DNA of 64,000 nt from positions 7,319,001-7,383,000 of the forward strand of contig NZ_JARUBN010000001.1 in NCBI RefSeq assembly GCF_029626265.1, written 5' to 3'. The stretch is from Micromonospora sp. WMMD1102. GTDB taxonomy: Bacteria; Actinomycetota; Actinomycetes; Mycobacteriales; Micromonosporaceae. Positions 34,070 to 42,043 of this stretch are shown one piece after another. Numbering within the stretch: position 1 is the first letter of the stretch; the number at the start of each line of letters is the position of its first letter. The notes under the pieces were generated by a model that had not been told where the DNA came from, ran no database searches, and was given only the letters and a program-made list of their open reading frames with translations. The translations under genes and the position numbers were made by a program.

Positions 34070-34415
34070 CTGCCCGGCTGCCCGAGATCCGGATCGGCGA
34101 CATCCTGGAGGTCGCCGAAGGCTACTACTGCTTCGGCCTCGGTCGACTGGTCCTGGAGGTCGTCGAGCTGGGCCGCCGGGAACGACACACCGACGGCACC
34201 TTCCGAGGCGACCGGACTGGGCCTGCGCCGGCTGCGGCGACGACTGGCCCTGCCCCGACCAGCAGGCACGATTCCTCATCAACTACCGGCACAACCGGCT
34301 GGCGCTGCTCAGCCACCTCGGCAGGTACGCGGCACTCGCGGCCACCGACCTGCCCGATCTACCTCCGGAGGAGATCCGTACCCGCTTCCTGGGTTGGTGT
34401 GCCGGACCAGCCTGA
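34066..34415 (+). pseudogene. Frameshifted Cys-rich small gene
   Basis: From GTG 34066 the frame reads TARLPEIRIGDILEVAEGYY and continues to RERHTDGTFRGDR near 34215. After a shift it becomes WACAGCGDDWPCPDQQARFL, ending with RTRFLGWCAGPA at TGA 34413-34415. Both parts have the look of one protein with two CxxC-type zinc sites, so a one-base loss near 34215 splits it. A sequencing error cannot be excluded. Coupled to the previous gene by GTGA. Confidence 0.62.
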
Positions 34416-34452
34416 CCTGGCGACGGCAGGCCCGTCCAGCGGTGGGCGAGGT

Positions 34453-35751
34453 TCAGCGTTCGAGGATGGCTACCACGCCCTGGCCGCCGGCCGCGCAGAT
34501 GGAGATCAGCCCGCGTCCCGAGCCGCGCTCGGCGAGCAGCTTGGCCAGGGTCGCCACGATCCGGCCGCCGGTCGCCGCGAACGGGTGGCCGGCGGCCAGC
34601 GACGAGCCGTTGACGTTCAGCTTCGCCGGGTCGACGGTGCCGAGTGGAGCGTCCAGGCCCAGCCTGTCCTTGCAGAACTCCGGCGACTCCCAGGCCGCCA
34701 GGGTGGCCAGCACCTGCGAGGCGAACGCCTCGTGGATCTCGAAGTAGTCGAAGTCGGCCAGCGTCAGCCCGGTCCGGGCGAGCAGCCGGGGCACGGCGTA
34801 CGCGGGTGCCATCAGCAGCCCCTCGTCGCCGTGTACGAAGTCGACGGCGGCGGTCGTCGAGGCGCCGAACCAGGCCAGTACCGGCAGGTTGTGCGCCTTG
34901 GCCCACTCCTCGGAGGCGAGCAGCACGGTCGACGCCCCGTCGGTCAGCGGTGACGAGTTGCCGGCGGTCATGCTGGCCTGCTCGGCGTCCGGCCCACGGG
35001 TGCCGAAGACCGGCTTGAGCCGGCCGAGCTTCTCCACGCTGGTGTCCGGGCGGAGGTTCTGGTCGCGGGTCAGCCCGAGGTACGGCGTGACCAGGTCGTC
35101 GAAGAAGCCCCGGTCGTACGCGGCGGCGAGCCGCTGGTGCGAACGGACCGCGAGTTCGTCCTGGGCCTGCCGGTCGACGTTCCAGCGCCGGGCGGTGACC
35201 GCCGCGTGCTCACCCATCGACAGTCCGGTACGCGGCTCGGCGTTGCGCGGGATCTCCGGCCGGAACGGCTGGGCCGGGCGCAGCCGGGTGGCGGCGCGCA
35301 GCCGCCCGCCGAGCGTCCGGGCGGCGTTGATCTCCAGCAGTGTGCGCCGCATCTCCTCGTTGACGGCCAGCGGCGCGTCCGAGGTGGTGTCCACGCCACC
35401 GGCGACGCCGACGTCGATCTGCCCGAGTGCGATCTTGTTGGCGACCAGGATCGCCGCCTCCAGGCCGGTGCCGCAGGCCTGCTGGAGGTCGTACGCCGGG
35501 GTGTGCGGGTCGAGCCGGGAGCCGAGTACCACCTCGCGGGTGAGGTTGAAGTCCCGGGAGTGCTTGAGCACCGCACCGGCGGCCACCTCGCCGAGCCGCT
35601 CACCGGCCAGGCCGAACCGGGCGATCAACCCGTCCAGGGCGGCGGTCAGCATGTCCTGGTTGGACGCCCTGGCGTACCGGCCGTTCGAGCGGGCGAACGG
35701 GATCCGGTTGCCGCCGAGGACCGCGACGCGACGTACGGCTACGGGTTCCAT
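34453..35751 (-). CDS. Acetyl-CoA acetyltransferase (thiolase, FadA2/FadI-like)
   Basis: 432 residues. The nucleophile Cys is in QQACGTGLEAA, with NVNGSSLAAGHPFAATGGR (substrate Asn/His) and the general-base Cys in ICAAGGQG. DFDYFEIHEAFASQVL is typical of long-chain 3-ketoacyl-CoA thiolases. It cleaves or forms 3-ketoacyl-CoA at the end of beta-oxidation. ATG with GGAGGCG upstream. Divergent from FabG4/MaoC genes with a 57-bp shared promoter. The set thiolase, high-mass FabG and HtdX-like hydratase resembles fadA2-fabG4-htdX of M. tuberculosis. Confidence 0.93.
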   Translation of the reverse strand: MEPVAVRRVAVLGGNRIPFARSNGRYARASNQDMLTAALDGLIARFGLAGERLGEVAAGAVLKHSRDFNLTREVVLGSRLDPHTPAYDLQQACGTGLEAAILVANKIALGQIDVGVAGGVDTTSDAPLAVNEEMRRTLLEINAARTLGGRLRAATRLRPAQPFRPEIPRNAEPRTGLSMGEHAAVTARRWNVDRQAQDELAVRSHQRLAAAYDRGFFDDLVTPYLGLTRDQNLRPDTSVEKLGRLKPVFGTRGPDAEQASMTAGNSSPLTDGASTVLLASEEWAKAHNLPVLAWFGASTTAAVDFVHGDEGLLMAPAYAVPRLLARTGLTLADFDYFEIHEAFASQVLATLAAWESPEFCKDRLGLDAPLGTVDPAKLNVNGSSLAAGHPFAATGGRIVATLAKLLAERGSGRGLISICAAGGQGVVAILER

Positions 35752-35781
35752 GGTGACGCCTCCAGAACGCAGGGTTGTTCC

Positions 35782-35803
35782 TACCTTACCCGCGAGTAGG
35801 CTA
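35782..35803. promoter_or_regulatory. Imperfect dyad in the thiolase/fabG shared promoter
   Basis: TACCTTACCCG (35782-35792) and CGAGTAGGCTA (35793-35803) are an 11-bp inverted repeat with 8 matches. The half-site CGAGTA also occurs in the perfect dyad in front of the TetR gene at 42690. It lies between two divergent starts only 57 bp apart, so a bound regulator would control both directions. Confidence 0.5.
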
Positions 35804-35808
35804 CGGGC

Positions 35809-37137
35809 ATGAGCGACAGGTACGCGAGCTTCGCCCACACCGGTCCCGGCCGGGCGCTGGTTCGGCGCCTCGGCCTGCCGGACCCGCCCAGGCTGCGCCG
35901 GTACCGCCCCGGCGACCCGCTCAGCCACGGCCCGGTACGCCTCGACGCCGCCCCCGGCGGTCGCCTGGTCGAGCCGCTGGCCGCGCTGCTGCGCTCGGCC
36001 GGCGTCCAGGTCTCCGACCCGTCGGAGTCCCGAACCGCCGCCCTGCTCTTCGACGCCACCGGCATCACCGACTCCGCCGGGTTGCGCGCACTCTTCGACT
36101 TCTTCCACCCGCTGGCCCGGGCCCTGCACCCGTCCGGCCGGGTGGTCGTCTTCGGCACCCCGCCGGAGTCCTGCGGCACACCCCGGGAGGCGACGGCGCA
36201 ACGCGCCCTCGAAGGACTGACCCGCAGCATCGGCAAGGAGTTCGGCCGGGGCAGCACCGCGCAGCTCGTCTACGTCGCGCCGGGTGCGGAACGGGCCGTC
36301 GAGTCGACGCTGCGCTTCCTGCTCTCCGGCCGCTCGGCGTACGTCTCCGGGCAGGTTATCCGGATCGGCCCGGCCGAGGTGCCCGAGGTCGACTGGGACC
36401 GTCCGCTGGACGGCCGGATCGCCCTGGTCACCGGTGCCGCCCGGGGGATCGGGGCGACGGTCGCCGAGGTGTTGGCGGCCGACGGCGCCCAGGTGGTGGC
36501 ACTGGACGTGCCGGCGGCCGGTGACGCGCTCGCCGAGGTCGCCAACGCCGTCGGCGGTACGGCGGTGCAGCTCGACCTGACCACGCCGGACGCGCCACTA
36601 CGGCTGGCCGACCACCTCGCCGACCGGCACGGCCGGGTCGACGTGCTGGTGCACAACGCCGGGATCACCCGGGACAAGACGCTCGGCCGGATGACCCCGG
36701 ACCGGTGGGACGCGGTCCTGGAGGTCAACCTGACCAGCCAGGAGCGGATCAACGAGGTACTGCTGGACCGTGGGCTGATCCCGCGCGGTGGCCGGCTGAT
36801 CGGGGTCTCGTCGATCGCCGGGATCGCCGGCAACCGGGGCCAGACCAACTACGCCACCTCCAAGGCCGGCGTGATCGGCCTGGTGCACTCGATGGCGCCA
36901 CTGCTGGCCGAGCGCGGCATCACCGTCAACGCGGTCGCTCCGGGCTTCATCGAGACCCGGATGACCGCCCGGATGCCGATGATGCTCCGCGAGGCGGGCC
37001 GGCGGATGAACAGTCTGGCCCAGGGCGGGTTGCCGGTCGACGTGGCACAGACGATCGCCTGGTTCGCCTCACCCGGCTCGGCCGGCGTCACCGGCAACGT
37101 GGTCCGGGTCTGCGGACAGAGCCTGTTGGGGGCCTGA
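35809..37137 (+). CDS. High-mass 3-oxoacyl-ACP/CoA reductase (FabG4-like)
   Basis: 442 residues, about twice a normal FabG. The N-terminal 200 residues are a degenerate Rossmann domain, as in FabG4. The C-terminal SDR has the NADP loop VTGAARGIGATVAEVL, NAG in VLVHNAGITRDK, the catalytic Ser in VSSIAGIAGNRGQTNY, and Y-x3-K (NYATSKAG). It reduces 3-ketoacyl-CoA/ACP; in mycobacteria FabG4 works with HtdX. It starts 57 bp from the divergent thiolase and overlaps the MaoC start by 1 base. Confidence 0.93.
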   Translation: MSDRYASFAHTGPGRALVRRLGLPDPPRLRRYRPGDPLSHGPVRLDAAPGGRLVEPLAALLRSAGVQVSDPSESRTAALLFDATGITDSAGLRALFDFFHPLARALHPSGRVVVFGTPPESCGTPREATAQRALEGLTRSIGKEFGRGSTAQLVYVAPGAERAVESTLRFLLSGRSAYVSGQVIRIGPAEVPEVDWDRPLDGRIALVTGAARGIGATVAEVLAADGAQVVALDVPAAGDALAEVANAVGGTAVQLDLTTPDAPLRLADHLADRHGRVDVLVHNAGITRDKTLGRMTPDRWDAVLEVNLTSQERINEVLLDRGLIPRGGRLIGVSSIAGIAGNRGQTNYATSKAGVIGLVHSMAPLLAERGITVNAVAPGFIETRMTARMPMMLREAGRRMNSLAQGGLPVDVAQTIAWFASPGSAGVTGNVVRVCGQSLLGA

Positions 37138-38060
37138 TGACCGACCTGCCGCACGACACCGGGGAGCAGCCGGCCGCGGTGCCGGTCGAGTTGGCGGCGG
37201 TGCCGGTTGCCGGGCCGCTCTACCGCCGGGCGGCGATCGGACTGGCTCCGGGGTTCGGGTCGGCCCGGCGCGCCGACCGGCTTCCCGGGACGGTACTTGT
37301 CGTCCGGGGAGTGGCGGTGGACCGGGACCACCTGGTGGAGTACGACCGGGTGTGCGGGTTCCGGCTCGCCGACGCGCTGCCGCCGACCTATCCGCACGTG
37401 CTGGCCTTTCCGCTGGCGCTGCACCTGATGAGCGCACCGGAGTTTCCGCTGCCCCTGGTCGGGCTGGTGCACGTGGCCAACCGGATCGACACGTACCGCC
37501 CGATCGACGCGGCGGAGCCGCTGGACCTGGCGGTACGCGCGGTCGACCTGCGCCCGCACGAGCGGGGGCGGCAGTTCGACGTGGTCTGCACCGCCTCCGT
37601 CGCCGGGGAGACGGTCTGGCGCGGCGTGTCGACGTACCTGCGGCGGGAGCGTACGGCCGCCGGGGGCGACCGGCGCGACCCGGGTGACCGGCCGGCCGCG
37701 CCGGCTCCGACCACGTTGTGGCGGGTGGCCGCCCGGGTGGGTCGGGAGTACGCCCGGGTCTCCGGCGACCGCAACCCGATCCACACCTCCCGGGTCGCCG
37801 CCCGGCTGTTCGGCTTTCCCCGGCCGATCGCGCACGGGATGTGGAGCAAGGCCCGCTGCCTGGCCGCGCTGGAGGGGCGGCTGCCCGAGGCGTACACGGT
37901 GGACGTGGCGTTCAAGCTGCCGGTGCCGCTGCCGTCGACGGTGGCCTTCTCGGCGAGCCGGGGGCGGAGTTTCGGGCTGCACGACCCGGCGCGCGGCCGT
38001 CCCTACCTGCTCGGCGAGGTGACCCCGGACGGCGGGATGATCAGGTCCGATCCGGACTGA
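37137..38060 (+). CDS. MaoC-like enoyl-CoA hydratase/dehydratase (HtdX-like)
   Basis: 307 residues. A double hotdog protein; the second half holds the R-hydratase motif RVSGDRNPIHTSRVAARLFG and PRPIAHGMWSKAR, with Asp and His of the catalytic site. The first half (DHLVEYDRVCGF) is the substrate-side domain. It hydrates or dehydrates acyl-CoA intermediates between the reductase and the thiolase. ATG 37137 overlaps the fabG stop (TGATG). An earlier open frame is spurious. Confidence 0.9.
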   Translation: MTDLPHDTGEQPAAVPVELAAVPVAGPLYRRAAIGLAPGFGSARRADRLPGTVLVVRGVAVDRDHLVEYDRVCGFRLADALPPTYPHVLAFPLALHLMSAPEFPLPLVGLVHVANRIDTYRPIDAAEPLDLAVRAVDLRPHERGRQFDVVCTASVAGETVWRGVSTYLRRERTAAGGDRRDPGDRPAAPAPTTLWRVAARVGREYARVSGDRNPIHTSRVAARLFGFPRPIAHGMWSKARCLAALEGRLPEAYTVDVAFKLPVPLPSTVAFSASRGRSFGLHDPARGRPYLLGEVTPDGGMIRSDPD

Positions 38061-38112
38061 TCACCCTCTCGGGCCAAGCCCGACAGGACGGCACAAACAT
38101 CGAGATTTGCCG

Positions 38113-38170
38113 TTGACAGGATAGAGGGCCATCGATAGTCTTCACTCGATGCTGGAAAGCGCTTTCCAGC
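38113..38170 (+). promoter_or_regulatory. Promoter and LacI-type operator of the pectate lyase gene
   Basis: TTGACA (38113-38118), 17 bp, TAGTCT (38136-38141) is close to consensus. Starting 9 bp after the -10, at about the expected transcription start, lies the perfect palindrome GCTGGAAAGCGCTTTCCAGC (38151-38170). Symmetric sites with a central CG such as this are typical of LacI-family sugar repressors, and a site at the start point would block transcription. Confidence 0.82.
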
Positions 38171-38288
38171 AGCCCCGTCCCCGGCGCGGCCCAGATCCGT
38201 CGGCCGCACCGTCCACCCACCGCTGGCGGCGTCCGCGTCCCACCCGCCCGGCCGCCGGGGTGGACCACTTCCGCTCGGAGGTTCCCCT

Positions 38289-39266
38289 GTGTCCAGCACC
38301 GAAACCACCACCCGGCGCACCCGGCGGCTCGTCCGGGTGCCGCTGCTCGCGGCGGCCACCGCCGCGAGCCTCGCGGCCAGCTCCCTGGTCGCGATGCCGA
38401 GCGCCTCGGCCGCTTCGTTCAACCTGGAGGGTTGGGCGACCCAGTGCGGCGGCACCAGCGGCGGCGGCAACGCCTCCCCGGTCACCGTCAGCGACGCCAA
38501 CGGCCTGATCAGCAACATGCAGGCCAGCGGTGCCCGGGTGATCCGGTTCTCCGGCACCATCTCGCTCAGCGGCATGCAGAAGGTCGCCGCCGACAAGACG
38601 ATCATCGGAGTCGGCGCCAACGCCACGATCACCGGCGGCGGGCTCAACGTCGCCAGCGTCAGCAACGTCGTCATCCGGAACATCAACTTCCGGAACTGGG
38701 GCGACGACGCGATCAACGTGCAGTACTCGAGCCGGGTCTGGATCGACCACAACAGCTTCAGCAGCGGCTCGGACGGCGCGGTCGACATCAAGCGCAGCTC
38801 CGACTGCGCCACCGTCTCCTGGAACCGGGTCTTCAACCACGACAAGTCGTTCCTGCTCGGCCACTCCGACAGCAACGCGGGCGAGGACGTCGGGCGGCTG
38901 CGGGTGTCGTACCACCACAACTGGTTCGACGGGTCGAACCAGCGGCACCCCCGGGTCCGGTTCGGCAACCCGGTGCACGTCTACAACAACTTCTACCGGG
39001 GCAACGGCGGGTACGGCGTCGCCTCCACCTGCAACGCGGGCGTGCTCGTCGAGGGCAACTACTTCGAGAACGTCAGCGACCCGTACCACCGCGGTGAGGG
39101 CAGCTCGCCGGTCGGCGGCCTGGTCGCCCGGAACAACCACTTCGTCAACTCCGGCTCCGGCCAGGCCGGCGGCAGCGTCAACGGCATCCCGTACGGGTAC
39201 TCGCTCGACCCGGCCGCCAACGTGAAGTCCATCGTCACCGGCGGCGCCGGCACCGGCCGGATCTGA
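38289..39266 (+). CDS. Secreted pectate lyase (PL1 family)
   Basis: 325 residues. The signal peptide is about 1-41, with RRTRR before a hydrophobic core ending ASA. The right-handed beta-helix fold of PL1 follows: VWIDHNSFSSGSDGAVDIKR, SFLLGHSDSN, LRVSYHHNWFDGSNQRHPRVR. The last piece carries the catalytic Arg of PL1 (HPRVR). It cuts polygalacturonate by beta-elimination with calcium. GTG start after GGAGG. No carbohydrate-binding module. Regulation by a LacI-type repressor is likely. Confidence 0.95.
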   Translation: MSSTETTTRRTRRLVRVPLLAAATAASLAASSLVAMPSASAASFNLEGWATQCGGTSGGGNASPVTVSDANGLISNMQASGARVIRFSGTISLSGMQKVAADKTIIGVGANATITGGGLNVASVSNVVIRNINFRNWGDDAINVQYSSRVWIDHNSFSSGSDGAVDIKRSSDCATVSWNRVFNHDKSFLLGHSDSNAGEDVGRLRVSYHHNWFDGSNQRHPRVRFGNPVHVYNNFYRGNGGYGVASTCNAGVLVEGNYFENVSDPYHRGEGSSPVGGLVARNNHFVNSGSGQAGGSVNGIPYGYSLDPAANVKSIVTGGAGTGRI

Positions 39267-39312
39267 CCGTCGCGCACGGCGTCGGCCGATCGACCCGCGC
39301 CAGCGGCGACGC

Positions 39313-39345
39313 GCCGGGTGCTCCGGTCCCACCGGAGCACCCGGC
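39313..39345. terminator. Bidirectional terminator, pectate lyase/serine hydrolase
   Basis: A perfect 15-bp stem, GCCGGGTGCTCCGGT (39313-39327) and ACCGGAGCACCCGGC (39331-39345) with a 3-nt loop, between two convergent genes. Confidence 0.88.
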
Positions 39346-39368
39346 ACACGACCCGTCGGCCGGCACGG

Positions 39369-41084
39369 TCAGCCGGTCACCTCATGACGCGTGCGCTCCG
39401 TCGGAATTGCCGGTGGCGGCGTTGGTGCTGTTGGTGCCGGTGGCGCCGTTGGTGCCGGTGGTGCCGTTGGTGCCGGTGGTGCCGTTGGTGCCGGTGGTGC
39501 CGTTGGGTTACCCGCCGTTGGTGCCGGTGGTGCCGGTCGACGTGACCGGCCGGTCCGGACGGTGGACGCGGCTAGGCCGGCGCGGGCCAGGGCCAGCAGA
39601 CCGGCGAGCAGGGCCACCGCCACGATCGCGTCACCGACGTCCGGGGCGAAGAGCCGCACCTTGGCCAGGCCGGCGCCGTCCCAGAAGGCCGGGATCGCCC
39701 AGACCACCACGGCCGCCAGCCCGGCGCAGCCGACCACCCAGCCGGCGGCTCCGGCGACCGCCCGGCGCACCGACCGCACCGGCCCGGTCGGGCGCCGGAA
39801 GGCCCGGACCACCGACCAGACCAGCAGACCGAGCAGGAGTACGGCGACCGCGGCCAGCCCGGCGAGCAGCCAGTCGAACGTCGGGTCCTCCGCCTGGGCG
39901 GGCGCCGCCTCGGCACCGTGCAGAATCCGGGCGACGTCGAAGGCGGCCGAGGCCAGCGGGCCGTCCATCGGCAACCCGTAGACGTTCGTCAGCACCACCA
40001 CGGCAAGATCCGACCCGGGCACCAGCACGATGTGCCCGAACGAGCTGGCCGTCGCACCCGCGTGCCAGACGATCCGCTTGGCCGGAACGCCCAGGGTGCC
40101 CTCCCGCCAACCCATCGCGTACCGGCCGTCGCCGCCGGTGGGAACCTGGCCGGGGTGCAGCCGGGCCATGTTCTCCGGCGACAGGACCGCACGACCGGCG
40201 TACCGGCCCGCGGAGAGCTGCGCCGAGACGTAGTGGGTCAGGTCGGTCAGGCTCGCCGCCAGGAAGCCGTACGACACCCCGGAGCCGTCGAAGGACGGTT
40301 CGAAGCGCCGCGGGCGGCCGAGGTAGTAGCGGTGACCGGGCGGAATCCCGAGCGCCTCCGCCTCGGCGCCGGTGGCGGCGGAGTCGACCATCCCGAGCGG
40401 GTCGAGCACCTGCCTGCGGAGGTATTCGCCGTAGCTCTCCCCGGTCACCTCCTCGACGAGTACGCCCAGGATCATGTAGTTGGCGTCGCTGTACTGGTGC
40501 ACTCCGCCCGGTTCGGCCGTCGGGCTGACCGCCGCGAGGTCGCGTACCGAGCGGGCCAGCGCACCCGGCGTGTTGTCGTACCGGTCGGTGAGCCCCGTCG
40601 ACGCCACCTGCGGCAGACCCGTCGTCTGGACGAGCAGGTGCCGTACGGTGATCCGGGCCGCCACCGACTCGTCGGCCAGCCGCAGCCACGGGACGTACCG
40701 GCGGACCGGTGCGTCCAGCTCGACCCGGCCGGACTCGACGAGCTGCATCACCGCCAGCGCGGTGAACGACTTCGACACCGAGCCGAGGACGAAGGGCGTA
40801 CCCGGCGTGATCGGCTCGCCGTTCCCGTCGACCCCCCAGGCGCCCTGCCCGACGACCCGGTCGCCACGCACCACCGCGTACGCCAGTCCGGGTGCCCGGA
40901 CGTCGGCCATGTACTCCCGCAGATGGCTCTCCACCCGGGACATGTCGTCGGCCGGGGGCGACGGCGGCACGCCGGCCGCCGGGCCGACCCCGGTGGCCAC
41001 CGCCAACGGCAGGGCCGCCAGCAGGGCCAGCACGGTCAGCACGGCCTGCACGGCCTGCCTTCCTCCGCGCGATTCGCTGATCAT
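39369..41084 (-). CDS. Membrane-anchored serine hydrolase (beta-lactamase class C fold)
   Basis: 571 residues. An N-terminal hydrophobic export signal (about 11-35) precedes the penicillin-binding-like catalytic domain. Ser102-x-x-Lys105 lies in GSVSKSF, a YSDAN motif near 197 replaces YxN, and HAGATASS stands for KTG. Three hydrophobic segments follow (about 410-520), then a Pro/Ala-rich tail of PPAPTA repeats. Such proteins act as D-aminopeptidases, esterases or carboxypeptidases of the wall; the exact substrate cannot be given. ATG after GGGGGAGGGA. The downstream serial tail repeat is described separately. Confidence 0.88.
   Translation of the reverse strand: MISESRGGRQAVQAVLTVLALLAALPLAVATGVGPAAGVPPSPPADDMSRVESHLREYMADVRAPGLAYAVVRGDRVVGQGAWGVDGNGEPITPGTPFVLGSVSKSFTALAVMQLVESGRVELDAPVRRYVPWLRLADESVAARITVRHLLVQTTGLPQVASTGLTDRYDNTPGALARSVRDLAAVSPTAEPGGVHQYSDANYMILGVLVEEVTGESYGEYLRRQVLDPLGMVDSAATGAEAEALGIPPGHRYYLGRPRRFEPSFDGSGVSYGFLAASLTDLTHYVSAQLSAGRYAGRAVLSPENMARLHPGQVPTGGDGRYAMGWREGTLGVPAKRIVWHAGATASSFGHIVLVPGSDLAVVVLTNVYGLPMDGPLASAAFDVARILHGAEAAPAQAEDPTFDWLLAGLAAVAVLLLGLLVWSVVRAFRRPTGPVRSVRRAVAGAAGWVVGCAGLAAVVVWAIPAFWDGAGLAKVRLFAPDVGDAIVAVALLAGLLALARAGLAASTVRTGRSRRPAPPAPTAGNPTAPPAPTAPPAPTAPPAPTAPPAPTAPTPPPAIPTERTRHEVTG
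39421..39537. repeat. 18-bp tandem repeat encoding PPAPTA
   Basis: About four near-identical copies of GTTGGTGCCGGTGGTGCC (plus-strand reading), then a partly diverged copy after 39515. They encode the Pro-rich tail of the serine hydrolase. In-frame and likely variable in copy number. Confidence 0.85.
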
Positions 41085-41150
41085 CTCGTTCCCTCCCCCG
41101 TACGGGTGCCGCCGGTCGCCGGACCGGCACGCGTGCGGCTCCCGGTGGAC

Positions 41151-41474
41151 TCAGCCGATCTGGCTGAGCAGCCGTTCCAACTCGGTCAGCCGTTGCTTCA
41201 CCTCGGCCAGTTCGTCCCGGGCGCCGCGTACCTCGGTGCGCAGCCCGGTCAGTTCCCCGGCCGTCGCGGTGCCGGCCTCCGCCGTCCGGGTCTCCGCCTC
41301 GACCACGCGCTCGACCAGGGCGCGGTACGCCGCGTCCCCGACCGTGCTCCGCCGGGCCCGGTAGAAGCCCAGGCCGACGAAACCGACGACGGCGACCAGG
41401 GCGACCGCCACCGCGGCCGACGCGATCGTGGCGGTCTGCGCGATGTCCAGGTCGGCTGCCAACAATGTGCTCAC
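41151..41474 (-). CDS. Small membrane protein with coiled coil
   Basis: 107 residues. One membrane helix (about 15-40, TIASAAVAVALVAVVGFVGL) is followed by a basic stop (RARR) and a Glu/Leu/Arg-rich coiled coil at the end (VKQRLTELERLLSQIG). ATG 41474 overlaps the stop of the ArsR gene (ATGA). I do not recognise a family. Its coupling to a regulator suggests a membrane partner or sensor for the ArsR protein, which is only inference. Confidence 0.68.
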   Translation of the reverse strand: MSTLLAADLDIAQTATIASAAVAVALVAVVGFVGLGFYRARRSTVGDAAYRALVERVVEAETRTAEAGTATAGELTGLRTEVRGARDELAEVKQRLTELERLLSQIG

Positions 41475-41854
41475 TCGCTCGTTTCCTCTCCCGATCCGCC
41501 CGCTGCCGGGCCGTTCTGTTCCGCCGTGCCGGTGACGCCCGCTGCCGGGTCCAACGTCGGGACGGCCTCGGCGACCACCTGCGGGGTGACGGCCAGCGCG
41601 AACGGCACCACCTCGAAGTACTTCACCGAGCTGCCGTCCCGGGCCGTCTCCAGTTCACCGGTGACCAGTCCGGCCGCCTCCAGCCGCTGGAGGTGCATGT
41701 AGAGCAGCGGCCGGTTCATCTCCAGTCGGCGGGCGAGCTGGCTTACGTAGCTGCGGCCCTCGGCGAGGGCCGCCACGATCCGCAGCCGGTGCGGGCTGGC
41801 CAGCGCGGTGAGCATCCGCAGCAACTGCTCCCCCGAGGGCGGGGCCTGCTCCAT
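41471..41854 (-). CDS. ArsR-type winged-helix regulator
   Basis: 127 residues. The winged helix-turn-helix is at about 15-85 (LRMLTALASPHRLRIVAALA, then SQLARRLEMNRPLLYMHLQR). The C-terminal part is low-complexity Gly/Ala/Glu. No metal-binding cysteines, so the signal is unknown. ATG 41854 with GGAAGGA upstream; the frame is open further up to 41929 but crosses the operator palindromes, which I take as untranslated. It controls the coupled membrane protein, and perhaps the serine hydrolase beyond. Confidence 0.82.
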   Translation of the reverse strand: MEQAPPSGEQLLRMLTALASPHRLRIVAALAEGRSYVSQLARRLEMNRPLLYMHLQRLEAAGLVTGELETARDGSSVKYFEVVPFALAVTPQVVAEAVPTLDPAAGVTGTAEQNGPAAGGSGEETSE

Positions 41855-41873
41855 GCGTCCCGTTCCTTCCCCG

Positions 41874-41916
41874 GTGTCAGATGCATCTGACACCCCCCTG
41901 TCAGACGAGACTGACA
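41874..41916. promoter_or_regulatory. Two palindromic operators before the ArsR gene
   Basis: GTGTCAGATGCATCTGACAC (41874-41893) is a perfect 20-bp palindrome. TGTCAG-6-CTGACA (41899-41916) repeats the half-site 25 bp away. Two similar sites on the same helix face suggest cooperative binding by the ArsR-type dimer encoded just downstream. Confidence 0.78.
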
Positions 41917-41955
41917 CCCCCGACGACAAACGTCAAGCAGCAGGGGTGGGGATCA

Positions 41956-42043
41956 GCCGGCGGGGTGGGTCCGGGGTCAGCCCTGCCGGGTGGGTCCGGG
42001 GTCAGTCCTGCCGGGTGGGTCCGGGGTCAGTCCGGCCGGGTGG
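41956..42043. repeat. 25-bp tandem repeat downstream of the TetR gene
   Basis: About 3.5 copies of a unit like GCCGGGTGGGTCCGGGGTCA followed by GTCCT. The first copy is slightly longer. It straddles the TetR stop region and the space before the ArsR gene. No ORF of interest. Confidence 0.8.
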
